This document shows positions 34,588 to 47,674 of a stretch of DNA of 64,000 nt, piece by piece. The stretch comes from Archilochus colubris (taxonomy: Eukaryota > Chordata > Aves > Apodiformes > Trochilidae): NCBI GenBank assembly GCA_023079485.1, contig CM041084.1, forward strand, positions 103,918,467-103,982,466. The letters are read 5' to 3'. The position numbers were made by a program, and so were the translations under genes. Numbering within the stretch: the stretch's first letter is position 1; every line of letters begins with the position of its first letter. The notes under the pieces were generated by a model. The model was given only the letters and a program-made list of their open reading frames with translations. It did no database searches and was not told the origin of the DNA.

Positions 34588-37563
34588 TATAGGACTGTCC
34601 CATGCTTCTCAGACTGTGAGTTTTCTCCATGGTCTGTGACAATTTTGCTTTCACCTCTACCCAGAAGAACATAACCAGTTAGGTGGGTGCCTGGAGAAAG
34701 GGGCAGGGTCTGTCTCATCTTCCATTTATTTCCACAGATGATTCTACACACTCAAAGGGGATGAACTGGGCTTGTACAAACAATGTTCATTTTTTGAGGG
34801 GGTTTTGAGACTTTGTATTCCTGAATGGTGTCAGGAAACTCAGAATGATGTGTTCAATCATCATTTCATGGATGGAAAACACATTTTAGATCTCAAATGT
34901 AGGCTAGTACTATAAGGAAGCTCTGAGAACGAAGCTAACATAAAGCCCATGTGTATTTACTGCTATCGCAGCATTCTTTACACAGCATTTATGACTGCAA
35001 TTATATTTTAAAGCAAGATGGGAAATGATTAACTGCCTCAGGTTCTCATCCCCATCCTTGGAAATAAGTGTGTGGAGATCCCAACAGACTCAATGGAAGT
35101 TGCATGAGAGCTGCACAACAGAGCCCCTTTCCAGAGGGTTGCACAGAGCAAGGCCAGGGTGGTGCTTGCTATTAGCACTCTCTAAAATTAATCTTTCTCT
35201 TTTCATTTTTTTTCAGTATTTCTCCTCCCACACCTTTGCCCTCTTTGCTTTCTGAACTCTCACAGATATTTAAACATTGGCTTTGGTACTGAAGCTGGGC
35301 CCTGATCTTATGTGAAAAACAAGGGAAACCTTCTGAAGGAATAACCTAAGTGTAACACCAGATAAATTAAAAGCGCTCTCTGCTGTCATTCAGCAAAGCC
35401 ATGTGCAGACAGAGAACTTTCACAGCTATTAAAAAAAATGTGCTATTCAGTGCAAACTTGCCATCTGGCTCCTAGTGCTGGATTCCACTACAGTGTGCTT
35501 CTTGAGATTACACTCATCTGCCAGCCTCCCCCTCTCCTCCCAAGGCACTTAGGAAGACTCTTCTGGGAATAGAAAGTGAATTATTTTATCCCAATCACCA
35601 TGCAGCTAACTATACATGGTAATTAAACAAAGAGACATTCTCCTTCTGCCATTGGAGGCAAAGGTTTTCTTGCTAGTCATAAATAATGAGTGCTCTTTGG
35701 GAAGATGAAAAGAAATTTACTGAATAAACTGGTATACTGTTATCACACTGATGGCCTGGCAAAGATAATCAAGTATTAAAATAGAAACCCAGGGAAAAAA
35801 ATATTCAAAACTGAGGCTTCTTATGCCATCTTTAATGCATGCAGTTGTTTGGGATGATCACAAGCATCTTTGAGCACAGAAATAAGGGGGAATGTTTATC
35901 TCTGATTTAAAGAGCCATGAAGCCAGTGGAATCCACCAGGAATGAATGCGGTTTGCTGGGAGACCTCACTTCCTATAGACAAGGGAGTAGCTTTATTCAT
36001 CCCAGTGGCCTCTGTAAATAGTGTCTTCTGTATAAGCGTCTGCAGGATGAGGCCCGAAGAGCTGGCAAGGTGGGGAGCTTTACTCTGCCGTTCCCATTGT
36101 GTGTCTGGGAAATATTAACATTCAGACAGAGGGAAGTGCTCTTGCTTGTACCAAGCACCGCTGCCTGGAGCTGTGGGAGACCTGCAAAATGCAACCCTCC
36201 CCAGGGGCACCCACTCACTTGGCAGCTGCCCTCCCCTGTCTGCAGTCCCAGATGACTCACACTCTCCTCACGCCCTCTCTGCTGCTGGCCCCGATGCTCC
36301 CCCCAAGCTCCAGCCAGTTTGCTGAGCTAGAAATTCCCAACAACACTCCACAGAGCATGCAGCTCTGACCCCAAATCCAAAATTCCCAGATGGCTCGAGA
36401 TCTTCTTTTTCCTGACCTAAAAGTTTAGCTCCCCCGATGACTCAAGTGCACCCAGCCTTTTTTTAGCATGTGTTTGAAAAGCTTTGACAATCTCCATTCA
36501 CCTGCAGCGCCTATCTCAATGTCGGGACAGCCAGCTCGAAATGACAAAAATATATCATGAGGAACAAGCTCCCAGCTTTGCCCCACTATGCAGTCATGCT
36601 GCTTCCTTGAGGAATATAATGAGCTTTTCATTTAATCTTTTGGTTTTGTAACCTTAGAATGAACTGAAGTTACACTTACAGGACCTTAAAAAATAAACAA
36701 AAGAAATCCGAGGTTCTGAAAAATTCTCAGGGCTCCTGGAGCTTAGCATTCAGTTAACCATCCAGTTAACAGGAAATTTAAAATTTCTACTTAGTTTGGC
36801 TGCTTCCCCTTCAAACTGAAAACTACATCATGATTCAGGCTTCCATATTGAATCTGAAAAAATGATTGCTCCCTCTGCTTTGCTGAGGGCCTTCCAAAAT
36901 TTTCTGGATGTAAAATTTCTTATGCATAGCTCCTAATTGAGTTTTTCTCCAGTGAGTCCCAAATTGTTGCTTGGGTTCCCAATTGGCTTTGCTTCTTGCT
37001 TCTAAGACTGAGTTTATCTTATCTCACATACGGAGGTCTCTACAGGCTCATTGGTTTCTTTTCCACAAGGGCTCACAATCCCCCATGGTTTTGTATTTTA
37101 CTTCTTGGTCTGCCAAATAATATATAGCGTGTTATTCATAAATAACCATAATGTTTTTTCATTCAGTATCTTTGGTCCTGATATCACAGACCTGGTAGCT
37201 TGTCAGGCAAACAGCCTTCCCTTTGCTAAGACTTTATTGTCTAAAGATTAAAAACGCATTAGGCAAACTAAACATCCTCATATTATTTTGAAACTCCTCT
37301 CTATTTGGAGGCTACAGACTTCTAGGTATTCACACCAGCTATAGTTTTGGTCCCTGACAAAATAAACTGCCAGAACATGCCCATTGTGTTATCTTGGTCT
37401 GTTTCTAAGATCATTCTCAACATCAAACTCAAACCACTCAGCACTCTGACTCTTCAAGATCATGCTAAGAAACCACCAACTTCTAAAGTCTACAAAAGAG
37501 AGCCCAAGTCTGCTGGATGTGTTAGGGATGGACTTACCCCTTCCCCCTTGCTCCATGAGGCTT

Positions 37564-37664
37564 TACATCCCATGGTTCTACATCCCATGGCCTGACCTCC
37601 ACTGCTTCTTAGCTCAGTAAAATGCAGCAACAAGGAGTTGACCCACGCTACATGCAGCAACAAG
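37564..37664 (+). repeat. Short direct duplications
   Basis: 'tacatcccatgg' occurs at 37564-37575 and 37579-37590. 'atgcagcaacaag' occurs at 37622-37634 and 37652-37664. These are two separate small duplications within 100 bp, without element boundaries. Confidence 0.7.
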
Positions 37665-40600
37665 AATGAAAAGCAAGTGGGTATCACAAGCTCTGGCTCC
37701 TGCTGAAGTCTACCCTCACCACTTCTACAGCTGACACCTTTCAGTGTCCCTTAGCTAGCTGTCAGCATGGCTCTCTTGGTGATACCTCTGCCTGCACGAC
37801 TATGTTGGGGTAGAGCAGAAACTATGAGCAGAGACTGGACTGATAGACCAAACTTGGCTCTAGTCTGGTACCCTATGATTCATTCCCACTCTATTGTTGC
37901 CTATTAATAATATGCTTTTTCCAAGACACAGAAAATGAATTACTCATAGATAAGGCACTGAAAATAAAATCTTGTCAACACTGTATATTTAGAAAGTGAC
38001 TGTGGGACAAATCCAGGTCAGTCCTTCATTCAGGATAGAGTTTACACCTGAAAGGATTTGTAGGCAGGGGGCAGTACCCAGAATTGCTCACCACCTTTTT
38101 CTCTTGACATTGGCTATCTGGACCCATGGCTGCAACCTCACATGTAATTCCACAATGTGAAGAACAAAGCAGACAGGTGAAATACCAACATTTTTGATGT
38201 TTCCATTGTGCCGATGAAGAGTGAGCTTCCTGCAGTAAGATGTAAGTTTCAGAGGTTTATTGAAGGCTTCTTGGTCTTCCACTCATGTCTCTTCCCACCT
38301 CCAATGTACTCATGTTCCTCCTCTCCTCCTCCCAGAGGACAAAAAGGGAACCAGGACTTCTGCATCTTAGCACCAGAGTCCACTGAATTGATGACTTTCC
38401 CCAAAGAGCACTTATTGGCTGCTTTTAAAATTAAACATCTAAGGGACTGTTGTAGTGATGTCTCATGAGGCAGTTTTACTTCAGAGTTTTCAAGACTGAA
38501 AATGATGGGTTAAAAATGAAATGATGTGACAAAACACATATATGCCCAGAACCAGCTCCTGGGACTCACTTGTAGATCATCTTGTAGAGATCAGAAATGA
38601 GCACTTTCTATCTTCCATCAGTCTCACGGTATCATCTCTCGTTCTCCAGTCTACTAAAGATCCTTCTTTACATATTCAGAAGTTCAGCAGCAAATTGTGT
38701 AAGTGATTTTCCACTAGGTACTCAATAATTCCAAGCAGGCTTTGCTGAATTGAACCTAAAACAGCTTAAGATGTTCTGTCACATCTTTCCTCACCTTTCA
38801 GTCCCAGTGGGTGCTGAAGCCATGAGTAATTTTCACTCAGTTTGCGCAGAGTAGCTCCAACATTTGCACCTAAAGACCCCACAGTGAATGGGTGAGTCCT
38901 GGCATGGAATCCACCTCACCAGCTTTTCCAGGGTGTTGCACCAATGCTTTGATCCTGGACGTTAAAGTTTGCTTTTTGAAGGCTCCAGTGGTCTGGTCAT
39001 GTATTTCTGTGAGAGGACAAATTGCTACCTGAAGGGTTATTGACAAATTTTTCAGAGGACCCTAGAATTTGGAAAAGGATTCAAATTCACCTGTCCTCTA
39101 CTAACTTTTGAATCATGCCAAACTGCATCCAGAATTAAACTGAATTTCTGAAAAGTCTCAAATCAGCATGTAGTCTATGCATCAAGACAAAGGCTATATG
39201 AGCCACTGTAGTGTCTATACTGGTAGATTTGCTGAGCTGACTGTGCAGTGAGATAGAGGTGGATATGTGAAAATACCAACTGACCCTCTAGATTGTAGCT
39301 GAGGACATATTTTAAGTTAAGATAATGCCATTGAATCAGACATTTATAGGACTTCAATGAAAAATCCTTTCTACATGTTTTGCCTCTCCTGGGACAGAAA
39401 AATGAAAGCAAGGAAGGCAAAGGAAGGTAATCAGGGAATAGAGAACACTTCTTCTGAGGAAACGCTTAAAGAGCTCTCGTAGCCCATCAGAAAAAAGACT
39501 GAGAGGGGGTACATTTATATACAAATGCATGAGGGAAGCACCATGAAAAGAGAAAATCTTTTTCAAATAAGGAGCAATAGCACTCCTCGTGGAATTCCCT
39601 GCAGTAGGACCAGATCATGAGTGTCTCAGCCTTCAGGTCAACTTCAGAGTAATTGTAAAGCCCAGATGTGCTGACTGCTCAGGTCTCAGATGAAGCTCTA
39701 GGTATGAAGTGAGTCCTGCTTCTTCTCTTCACTTCCCAGATCACTGGTCCCTCTTGGGGGCAACAGCTCTATGTTCCTGACTTCTGTCCCTTCACCATCC
39801 CATTCCTTCTCTTCAGCATGAGCAATGATGGCTAATTATGACTTCAGTAAAACTAAATATCCTGAATAAATCTATAACTTGCAGATTAACTAATGCAGTC
39901 TGCTGTCTTGTTCTAGATGTAGCACTATGGACAATTGATCACTCTGTTGGTTCAGCCCTAGGTATAAATCCTCTTGGCACATCCCACATCATTAAAAGGC
40001 ATTTCCCAGGCATCCTTTCAGGAACTATTAATGCAGGTGGTTGTCTACTCAACAAGCAGAATTACATCAATATCATTGCATAGTTTCCCTCTGTAAATTA
40101 TGAGAGACTGTTTTAACCTTATGGACTGTTACTATGGCAGCACTTAAAACTGACAGCTTGGTTTATTTCCCAAACAATTTACAAACATTAATTTCAGAAT
40201 CATACAAGAATGATGTGCTATGTTTACTAGAAAATGTGAAGGATCCATCTAAAATCAACATGTTATGAGTGACAGATTTCTTAGGAAAAAAACACAGAGT
40301 GTAATAAGAGGAGTGAAATTAAACCCCTAGCAGTTTTGCCCATAGAAAGCAACAGAGGGAAGCTGGGAATATGTTCATCTGTTCTGTGACCTATCACAAG
40401 TGAAGGGTCTTCCCAGTAGCAGTGGGAACGCTCCAACCTGAAAATAAAATAAAAAAATACATGCGAAGACACCTTACTAGAATGTATTTTAATTTAAATT
40501 GAACTAGACTGGGAATTCATTCCCACTGCCTCTTCGATGTTGTAATAGGCAAGTGAAAGAATGTTCACAGTTTATGCATTCATCTCTGGGAGAGGCAACC

Positions 40601-42345
40601 CTGAATTCCTTTTGAAAAAATAGTCTGGTTTTGTAATGGGAAATCCTTTTTATCCAAACTACTACTAAATTTTCATTGCCTGGATTTTCTGCCCATCTTA
40701 TGCACCCAAAGTGCACACACACAGAGAACAGAAAGACTTTTGCATACTTATGGCCAATTATATCCATGAACAATATCAGCTCCAGGCACCAAACCTGAGT
40801 GCTTAGGAACAAAAGGAAATGCAAACCTAGTGTTTGTGAACTGACAGGGAATGGACAGCCAGGAAAATGACAAAAAGCAAATGGTAATAGGCACACAGAC
40901 TTGTCATAACTGGATATGAGCTGCTTCCATGACAGAATTATTAGAATCCTTTTTTTGGAAGTTAAGGCCTAGAGATGCAAAGATATTGAGACAATCTGCT
41001 TCTTCAGTACCTATGGTCAATACCTTGGTGTGTCAACAGACCCTCTGTCACATTCCAGCTGCTGCCAAATCTGCAGATGTCCCGATCCCTTAGATTCCTT
41101 GATGTCCCGTACGTCCCTTCTCTTGCTTCATTTCAGATGACACAAAGGTTCTTTCATGCAAAAAACCTCTGGGAAACTGCTGGTGATTTCTATATTCTTA
41201 GTGAGTGCATCTGTTCACCCTATCCAGCCTCTAGTTCTGGTTCACAGGGTGGAAAACAGGGATGTCCTGTGCAAGCAGCTGACCAGACTTAGTCTGCAGG
41301 ATGATTTCTGCCTTGGGAATCAAGATGGGGGAGGTGGCCATCTCTGACAAAGTAAACCACATCACACACTCAAGTCCTGCCTCTTGCTTCATTTTACTCT
41401 TTGCTTAGGTCCACACTCAAGTCTGTTCTGAAAGTTCTTTATTTTATGAGTATGTTTCCCTTTTTATTACTCAGGGACACCATACACTGATTCATGACTC
41501 AAGGTTAAACAGGAGAGACACTGTAGTGCTCATGAATCTGCACCAATTCCCTTTCCTTTCATGTCTTACAATGCACTTGCCTTATTTTTCACACCTGATG
41601 TGACACTTTAAATCGGTGATCAACTTTGCCATATCCAGTGGCAGGGGAGGGCTGAGGTTGTCCATAGTAACCTGCCCAGAATTCCATCCCATGAACTCCC
41701 AAGAGCCTACCCATGTGCTGTTGACCCCACACATTGTGAAAGCCTGCACACATTGCAGGGCACAGATATCTCCTTCTTGCCTGCAGGCTGAGTTGCAGCC
41801 TGGATCTGAGGAGTAACCAATGAAAGAAAGGTTGCAGGAACAAGATGCTCCTGTTTTTCCCAGCATCTCCTGGGGGCTGAGTGAGAAGCTGGTATGCATG
41901 AAGAGTCCACACAGGAAGCCTTCACCATGCCCGTGTCTGACTGATACTTACTTGGAGGGATGTCAGATAAGATGATGTTGTGTTCCCTTCAAAACAATGA
42001 CCCAAATACCCTGCCTTACACTAACCCACCTGAACACCTCAGGCAGCATGCAGAAGAACCATTTTTAACAGTCTTTCCCCTCAGCTGTCAGTGCTACTTT
42101 GGATTACCCAAAAAACCTGACTCAGGCCTTGGCCTTCTGCACAAGAGACAGAAAATAGGGTATTTGCAAATCCTAAGACACAGACCAACTTTAATTGAAC
42201 TATGTCTTCAGGTGGAGGCAGGGAGACACTTTGTTCAGTATCTTCCTTTTCCATTTGACACCCTCCCTCTTTCCCAGGCTGCTCCATTACTATCTTTTCC
42301 TGAAAATTTTGTACAGTGAGAGGATTTCAGTGGAAGAAACTACTA

Positions 42346-42924
42346 CCATCAGAAATAGTGTGGCCAGCAGGACGAGGGAAATTATCATCTCTCTGTATTT
42401 GACATTGGTGAGACCACATCTCTAATATTGGGTTCAGATTTAGGCCTCAAACTACAAGAAGGGCACCGAGATGCTGGAATGTGTCCATCAGAGAAGGGCA
42501 ACAAAGCTGGTGAAGGGTCTAGAGAACAAGTCTTATGAGTAGCATCGGAGGTAACTAGGGTTGTTTAGCCTGGAGAAAAGGATGCTTTCTACAACTACCT
42601 GAAAGGAGGTTGTAGTGAGGTGGGGGTTGGTCTCTTCTCCCAAGTAACTAAGTGATAGGGCAAGATGAAATGGACTCAAGTTGTGTCAGGGGAGGTTTAG
42701 ATTGGATATTAGGAAAAATTTCTTCACTGAAAGGGTTGTAAAGTGCTGGAATAGACTGTTCAGGGAAGTGGTAGAGTCACCATCCCTGGAGGTATTTACG
42801 TGTAGATGTGGTGCTGAGGGCCATGGTTTAATTGAGACTTGGCAGTGTGCTAGGCTGACGTTTGGAGTTGGTTCTAAAGTTCTTTTACAACCAGAACGAT
42901 TTTATGGGTCTATTCTATGACTCT
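42346..42924 (+). mobile_element. CR1 LINE, 3' portion with ORF2 remnant
   Basis: Sense-strand CR1 of about 580 bp. It begins in the ORF2 C-terminal coding region ('catcagaaatagtgtggcca', the codons of I-R-N-S-V-A-S) and runs through the 3' UTR to 'tctattctatgactc'. The stretch 42681-42800 is open and encodes '[16 protein letters not shown]', '[11 protein letters not shown]' and 'PSLEVF', the hallmark end of CR1 ORF2. Upstream, stops and frame changes break the frame (for example TAA near 42423 and TAG near 42538). The element is dead and 5'-truncated. It is a different subfamily state from the 29.9 kb copy. Confidence 0.95.
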
Positions 42925-43489
42925 CAGTATCCTCCAACTACTCCCTGGTGTTTTGGTGAGAGGTCAGCAATTAATAGGGTGCTAATTACTCCTTCTGAAC
43001 CAGAGCCCAACACCTTGCTTCCACAGGGGAGCACTTAGGCTGTGATGGAAGAGAGTAACAAGGGTGTTATGAACATGCAGCTTCAGCACAGGTAGAGCAG
43101 AAAAAAAAAAACCCAAAAAAACCAAAAACCAAACCAAACCAAACCAAAACAAACCAAAAAACAAAACAAAACAAAACAAAACCATCTTGTTTTCCCTATT
43201 CACATCCCCTCTGCCACCAATACATTGTTAACCTTGAAGATTAAATTAATATTTAAAAGAGTACACTAAAGCAATAAATACAGGATAGTCCTCATCGCAC
43301 ATCTTCCCTCTCATGGCAGCCCTGCTTTGCTCAGGGACAAATTCCGGGTGAAACTTCTGTGTGCATAGACAGGGAAAGAGGGCAAGCTTGTTTTGGCACT
43401 TTCAGCTGTGTTTATCCCAGACAGCATCCCAAATTAAAGGTTTAGCCTAATAAAAAGTTTAGCCTTTGAGCTGCAAGAGAAGGACCATT
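42925..43489. other. Non-coding sequence with A-rich repeat
   Basis: A short unique segment that contains the CAAA/CAAAA repeat at 43101-43183 and then AT-rich sequence up to the CpG island. No gene is seen. Confidence 0.5.
43101..43183 (+). repeat. A-rich (CCAAA/CAAAA)n simple repeat
   Basis: An A12 run grades into ccaaa units and then caaaa units, over 80 bp. The open frame on the other strand (FFGLFWFGLVWF-type peptide) is only this repeat read in reverse. Confidence 0.9.
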
Positions 43490-43870
43490 ACTTCGCTCCA
43501 CTTCAGAAACAACACTCGATCCGCCGCTAAACTAAGCGAAAACGAGCAGCTGGGCCTGAGGGGATGGCTGCCTCTTGACGAGAAGCCAGGCCCGGAGCTG
43601 TGCCCGGCGGGGCCGAGGGAGCAGTCGCTCCCGGAGCGGTGCCCGTGGAGGCCGCCGGAGCTGGGGCTGATCCCTGCGGCGAGCGCCCTCGTGTGCCGGC
43701 CGACCCCCACGCACCGAGCACCGCGCCGGCCCCGCCGCGGGTGGGAGCCCCACCACAGCCACGGGTGGGATCTCTGCCGTGGGTGGGAGCCCCGCCACGC
43801 CCCGCACACCTCTGGCACCTCGGCTCTGGTGGGTGCCCACGCGAAAGAGGCCGGGAGGCACCTGAGAGTT
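43490..43870. promoter_or_regulatory. CpG island with internal GGGTGGGA repeats
   Basis: About 380 bp rich in CpG, including 'cggcgagcgccctcgtgtg' near 43676 and 'caccgcgccg' at 43720. It includes three imperfect copies of 'gggtgggagccccRccac' at about 43739, 43763 and 43781. Frames of 104-172 codons on both strands are open because CpG-rich DNA lacks stops. They are proline-, arginine- and glycine-rich, contain no domain, and overlap each other in all registers. I treat the region as an orphan CpG island (possible promoter) rather than a coding exon. Confidence 0.6.
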
Positions 43871-46800
43871 CTTCCAACGGGGCGAGGTTGGCATCAAAGC
43901 CTCTGCCGTGTTAGTGGGGTATGGGCAGCTCTCCCACCCCTGGCTCTGCTAATTTATCTGAGCGAAGAAAACAGAATTCGGTAGTGGATTAAGGGAAAAA
44001 TAAAGTGTTAATAAAGGCATCCCTCTCTGTGGGGCTAAGTAATGAACCAAAGAGTTACTTGTTTCGCTTACAAGCTCCTCTCCCCATGCTGTGGAGAGTA
44101 GGTGGAAAATAAGGGTTTGCTAGATCAATTTAAATAGAGCAATACTCAGGTCCGTTCACACTTCATCCTCAGTCTTTCCAGTGACAGTGGCTTTGTTTGC
44201 AAAGTAAGAATACAGGTCGTGATTGTTTTCCTAAATCATTTGAATTTGTTTACCTGGAAAAACTGTTTCTTCTGTCTAAGCATAGAGCTGCCAGGAGAAA
44301 TAGGTGTGAATTTTTGTTCTTATTAGCAGCTTTCGTGCTAAAATCACAGCAGGCAAATACAAACTCCAGATATGAAATATAAATAACAAACAATGCCCAG
44401 ACTGGAAACTTTCTAGAGGTTACATTAGATCCCTGGAACAGGGCCCCTGACTCTTGTCAAAGAAGTGTTATCTTGAGATTGTCAATGCATGCTTCAGGGT
44501 AAGAGTGACTTTGTCCCCAGAGACCTAAGGGAACATAACAAGTGACATCAGTCATATTTTGCAGACTGCAAAGCCTAGCGTCACTAAATGTCAACTAAAT
44601 CTCTGTACATGGCTCTCTTCAAAGAGTCATTCTTGAAGTGCTGAAAGGTGAGGGGGACTAACTAAGCCAATTAAAGAAACATTTACTGCGTAGGGGAAGG
44701 ACGCAATGATCTACAGACCAGGTATATACCAATCTATTTTGTTTTCCTTTAGTTTCCATCAAGGCCACAGTGGGTGGGAATAAAAACCTCTCTAACAGAG
44801 GTTGGATCTTAGCTGACAAAAGTCAGGGGGCTTATGCTGAAGCAAGGGCCATTTCTTTTTGCCCTAGAGCTGATGTTCTGTCTTCTCTACCTCATCATTC
44901 CTTGTGGAGCCAGAGACAGCACAGCAGGCTGCCCAAACATAAAAATAAAACAGAAGGCTTCTTTGGGGAAACTGAAGTTATATGTGAAAGAGGAATTGCA
45001 ACTGGAGTTTACAGGAATGCTAGCAGTCATGCCATTAGATCAAGTCCTGATCCTACTAGCTTTATTGTAAATAAAGAGCAGTCCCGGGGACACTTCAGCT
45101 CCTTATTAGGCTCTTTATTCCTAAGTTTGAGCTCTTCAGAAGTAATTAAGTGGAGAGATATTTTATGGTATTGAAATAAAACCTTCGCATTTTCTTGCTG
45201 AAACCAGAGTTTTTCCTTCCACAGAAGGTGACTCATGTAAAAGTATTCACAAAGGAATCATGTAAATATATATGATGTAGATAGACTGTGCCTTGTCAGT
45301 GGGTCCCCTACCAGCTACAGATGAGACCAAACATTGCTTTGGTGTAAGCTGATAGTTTTGGGCACCACAGAGGGGTGAAGACAGAGGCATTCTTGCTGGT
45401 CTAGCTGAAGCAGTTGAAGAAACAAGTCCTCAGCTGCTGCTGGGCACCCCAGGAGGGTCCAATCATGCAAATGGAAATCATGCCTGGGTAAAACCATCAG
45501 CTTGGCTCAACTCACCTTCTGCAGCATCTCAAAGTGACTTTGCTGACTTTGAGCTAAAGCTGATTTGCTCACCAGCTCCGTTCTCTTGGCTCAGCTGAGG
45601 ATGTGGTAACCTCCCGCTGAAAGGCACTCACAAAGAGGAGATATTTAGTAACATCTAAAATTAGGAAGCCCCTTTCTGAAGAGATCATGGGTCTAAGCTT
45701 TAATGGAAGAATTTGCACACGACAGCCTTATCTCGGATCTGAGTTCAAGTCTGCTCTTATCTTGGGTGTTGGTTCAGTTCATTGTGGAGATAAGTCCAAG
45801 CTGTGAAGTTTGAATCTGCACCAGATTTCTCCATAGTTTGAAAATGTTTGGCACCATCATTTTGGAAAGGGCCTGCAATAGATATTAGGTCTTTTCACCT
45901 GAAAATCAGATATAGATATAATAAAAAGAGAAGTGAACATTAGAAAGTCATAAAAAATGCATCAAGCTGAACCCCTGACATTTTCCAGAGTCTCTAATTT
46001 ATAAAGAAAAAAGAAATATTAAAGCATAAATACTAACTGAAACACATCCAGCTTTTCAGTCGGTGCAACACACTTATTACATAGATGCTATAAATACATT
46101 TTGCTAATACAGGAAGTTTGGTGCAAGAACAAGAGCAAAAGCAATTAGCTATGCTTGTCAAAATTACAAGACATTTGACAAAATATTGTTTGATATTTGG
46201 AAGTATATAATTATAAGTAGGAGATCTCTATCAAGACCAGGCTTTTTTAGTATAATGAGTGTATCAGGAAAAGCATGTTCTGTATATATATATCTGTAGT
46301 GACACCACTCCACATCTCTGAGTTATAAACTTTAGATTATACAACTTCAGGTGACCCAAGACAGGAAAATGATAGGAGACAACAGAAGGTCTGAGACAGA
46401 AAGCAGAAAATACGGAGTGAGATGGAAAACAGCATCAGACCCATTTAGTCAGCACATGCTGTGAAAATGAAAGATAGGTCTGACACTTGGAGTCATCATT
46501 TCAAAGAGTCTTTCTTGCTTGGGTGTATGTAAAGGGGGCCCTTTGGGTCAGCAATGTGGGTATTCTTTGGGGACATTCATAGAAAATTTGGCTTCTTGTG
46601 ATAAACACCTAAGTAGTTTGGCCTCCAGTCTGCAAACATTTAGGAAGGGCAAAAGAAATTATAAATGTAGAGTGTGCTCCTGAGTCTACTGAATTCCATG
46701 AAGGACTCCATCAATATCATCTGGCTTTTGTTCAGAGTTAGAGTCATCATTACAATTACTGACAAGAACATAATACCACAAAACAATGTTTTACAGGCAA

Positions 46801-47189
46801 ACAAATGCAGAAAATCTTTTCACTGCTCCCCAGCCTTGATTCTTTTAGGAATATTTTGGTTATACAGTCATCTTGTTTCTCTTGGTTGACAAAAAATCAG
46901 CTATTGGATATACTCCATACTACACATTACGCTTTTTACTGCATTCATTTTACATGTACACTGACATCATCCAAATTAGGTAGGCAAGTGTTTGGCTTCA
47001 TTTTAACAAATGTTAAAGTTTTAAAATGAAGCTGAAACAGGAAGTATCCAGACTGGGAGTAGCCAGCCCAAAAGTTGGTAAAAACATGAACTGGAATTGT
47101 GGTGGAATAGTCAGCAAAAAGGAAATATTAGAGTATGGAGAGGAATACAGTAACAAACCCAACTACCTCCAGTCCTACATGTTTCCCAG
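43871..47189. other. Non-coding sequence, no supported gene
   Basis: Unique AT-rich sequence. Two overlapping plus-strand frames at 44770-45174 and 44834-45070 are the longest, and neither has a domain. A short TATATATA run lies near 46282. No repeat family is recognised before the MIR-like element. Confidence 0.5.
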
Positions 47190-47365
47190 AACCATAATAT
47201 TTGAGCACCTCATGGGTTTTAAACTATTCATCCTCTCAACATGCTCAGGAGGTAGGTGAATAAAGGCTTGCATTTTACAGGTGGCAGGCTCTGCCCAGGA
47301 CATTTGTGGTTAGGAGGTGGTTAAACCCTGGTCTCCAAAGCCTCCAAGCAAGGCTCTGCTCCCAG
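47190..47365 (+). mobile_element. Probable MIR-family SINE remnant
   Basis: A colinear series of blocks matches the mammalian-type MIR consensus as I know it: 'tttgagcacct', 'tcatcctctcaaca', 'ggaggtaggt', 'gcattttacag', then after a gap 'accctggtctccaaagcctc', in the right order and roughly the right spacing. MIR SINEs predate the bird-mammal split and survive in bird genomes as short decayed copies. Divergence is high, so the borders are approximate. The 77-codon open frame at 47026-47259 runs into this element, which argues against it being a gene. Confidence 0.55.
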
Positions 47366-47674
47366 ACTTGGGCTGCTCTTTGGGAACAGGTAGCACATGA
47401 GCTCTGCAGTGTGGGTCATGAAAGATTTGAAGGCTGCATCAAACTACTTCTTTTTACTTCAGGCTGAAGGCAAGGGAGAGGGAGCTTTTAGGATAGGGCG
47501 CAAACAAGAGCAGAAGGGCAATTGTTATGGAAAAAGATCTAGTGGAAAGCTTAGAAGAAACCTAACATGAGTACATAATATTTTTCTTTCAGTTTTCCCC
47601 ACCTGCATTTGAAGCAAGGCTGTGTTTCTCTCTGCACAGAGCTTTCCCCTCGCTGCACTTTCCTCTGCAGTGAT

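Larger units (their letters stand above)
30195..42345. other. Non-coding sequence, no supported gene
   Basis: Twelve kilobases of unique, mainly AT-rich sequence without a recognisable repeat family. Frames rarely exceed 100 codons: 33376-33762 and 40504-40896 (minus), and overlapping frames on both strands at 41580-41930. None has a domain. Small structures include a (CAAA)n stretch at 30388-30413, T8A8 at 31971-31986, interlocking hairpins at 34558-34587, two TGACTCA (AP-1 type) sites at 36253 and 36438, and short duplications at 37564-37664. Confidence 0.5.

Noticed and set aside
41582..41928. Cysteine-rich minus-strand frame
   Set aside because: The spacing of cysteines fits no domain I know, and three frames on the same strand plus one on the other are open over the same bases.
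43466..43984. 172-codon frame and its overlaps in the CpG island
   Set aside because: Several frames on both strands are open at once through stop-poor GC-rich DNA. No domain and no splice support was seen.
44834..45070. 78-codon ORF with a signal-peptide-like start and hydrophobic end
   Set aside because: The layout resembles a small secreted or GPI-linked protein, but the ATG context is weak, a longer frame overlaps it, and no family matches. Among the many frames in 64 kb such a pattern is expected by chance.
47026..47259. 77-codon ATG-initiated frame with plausible composition
   Set aside because: Its second half lies in the probable MIR SINE, and there is no homology I can recognise.
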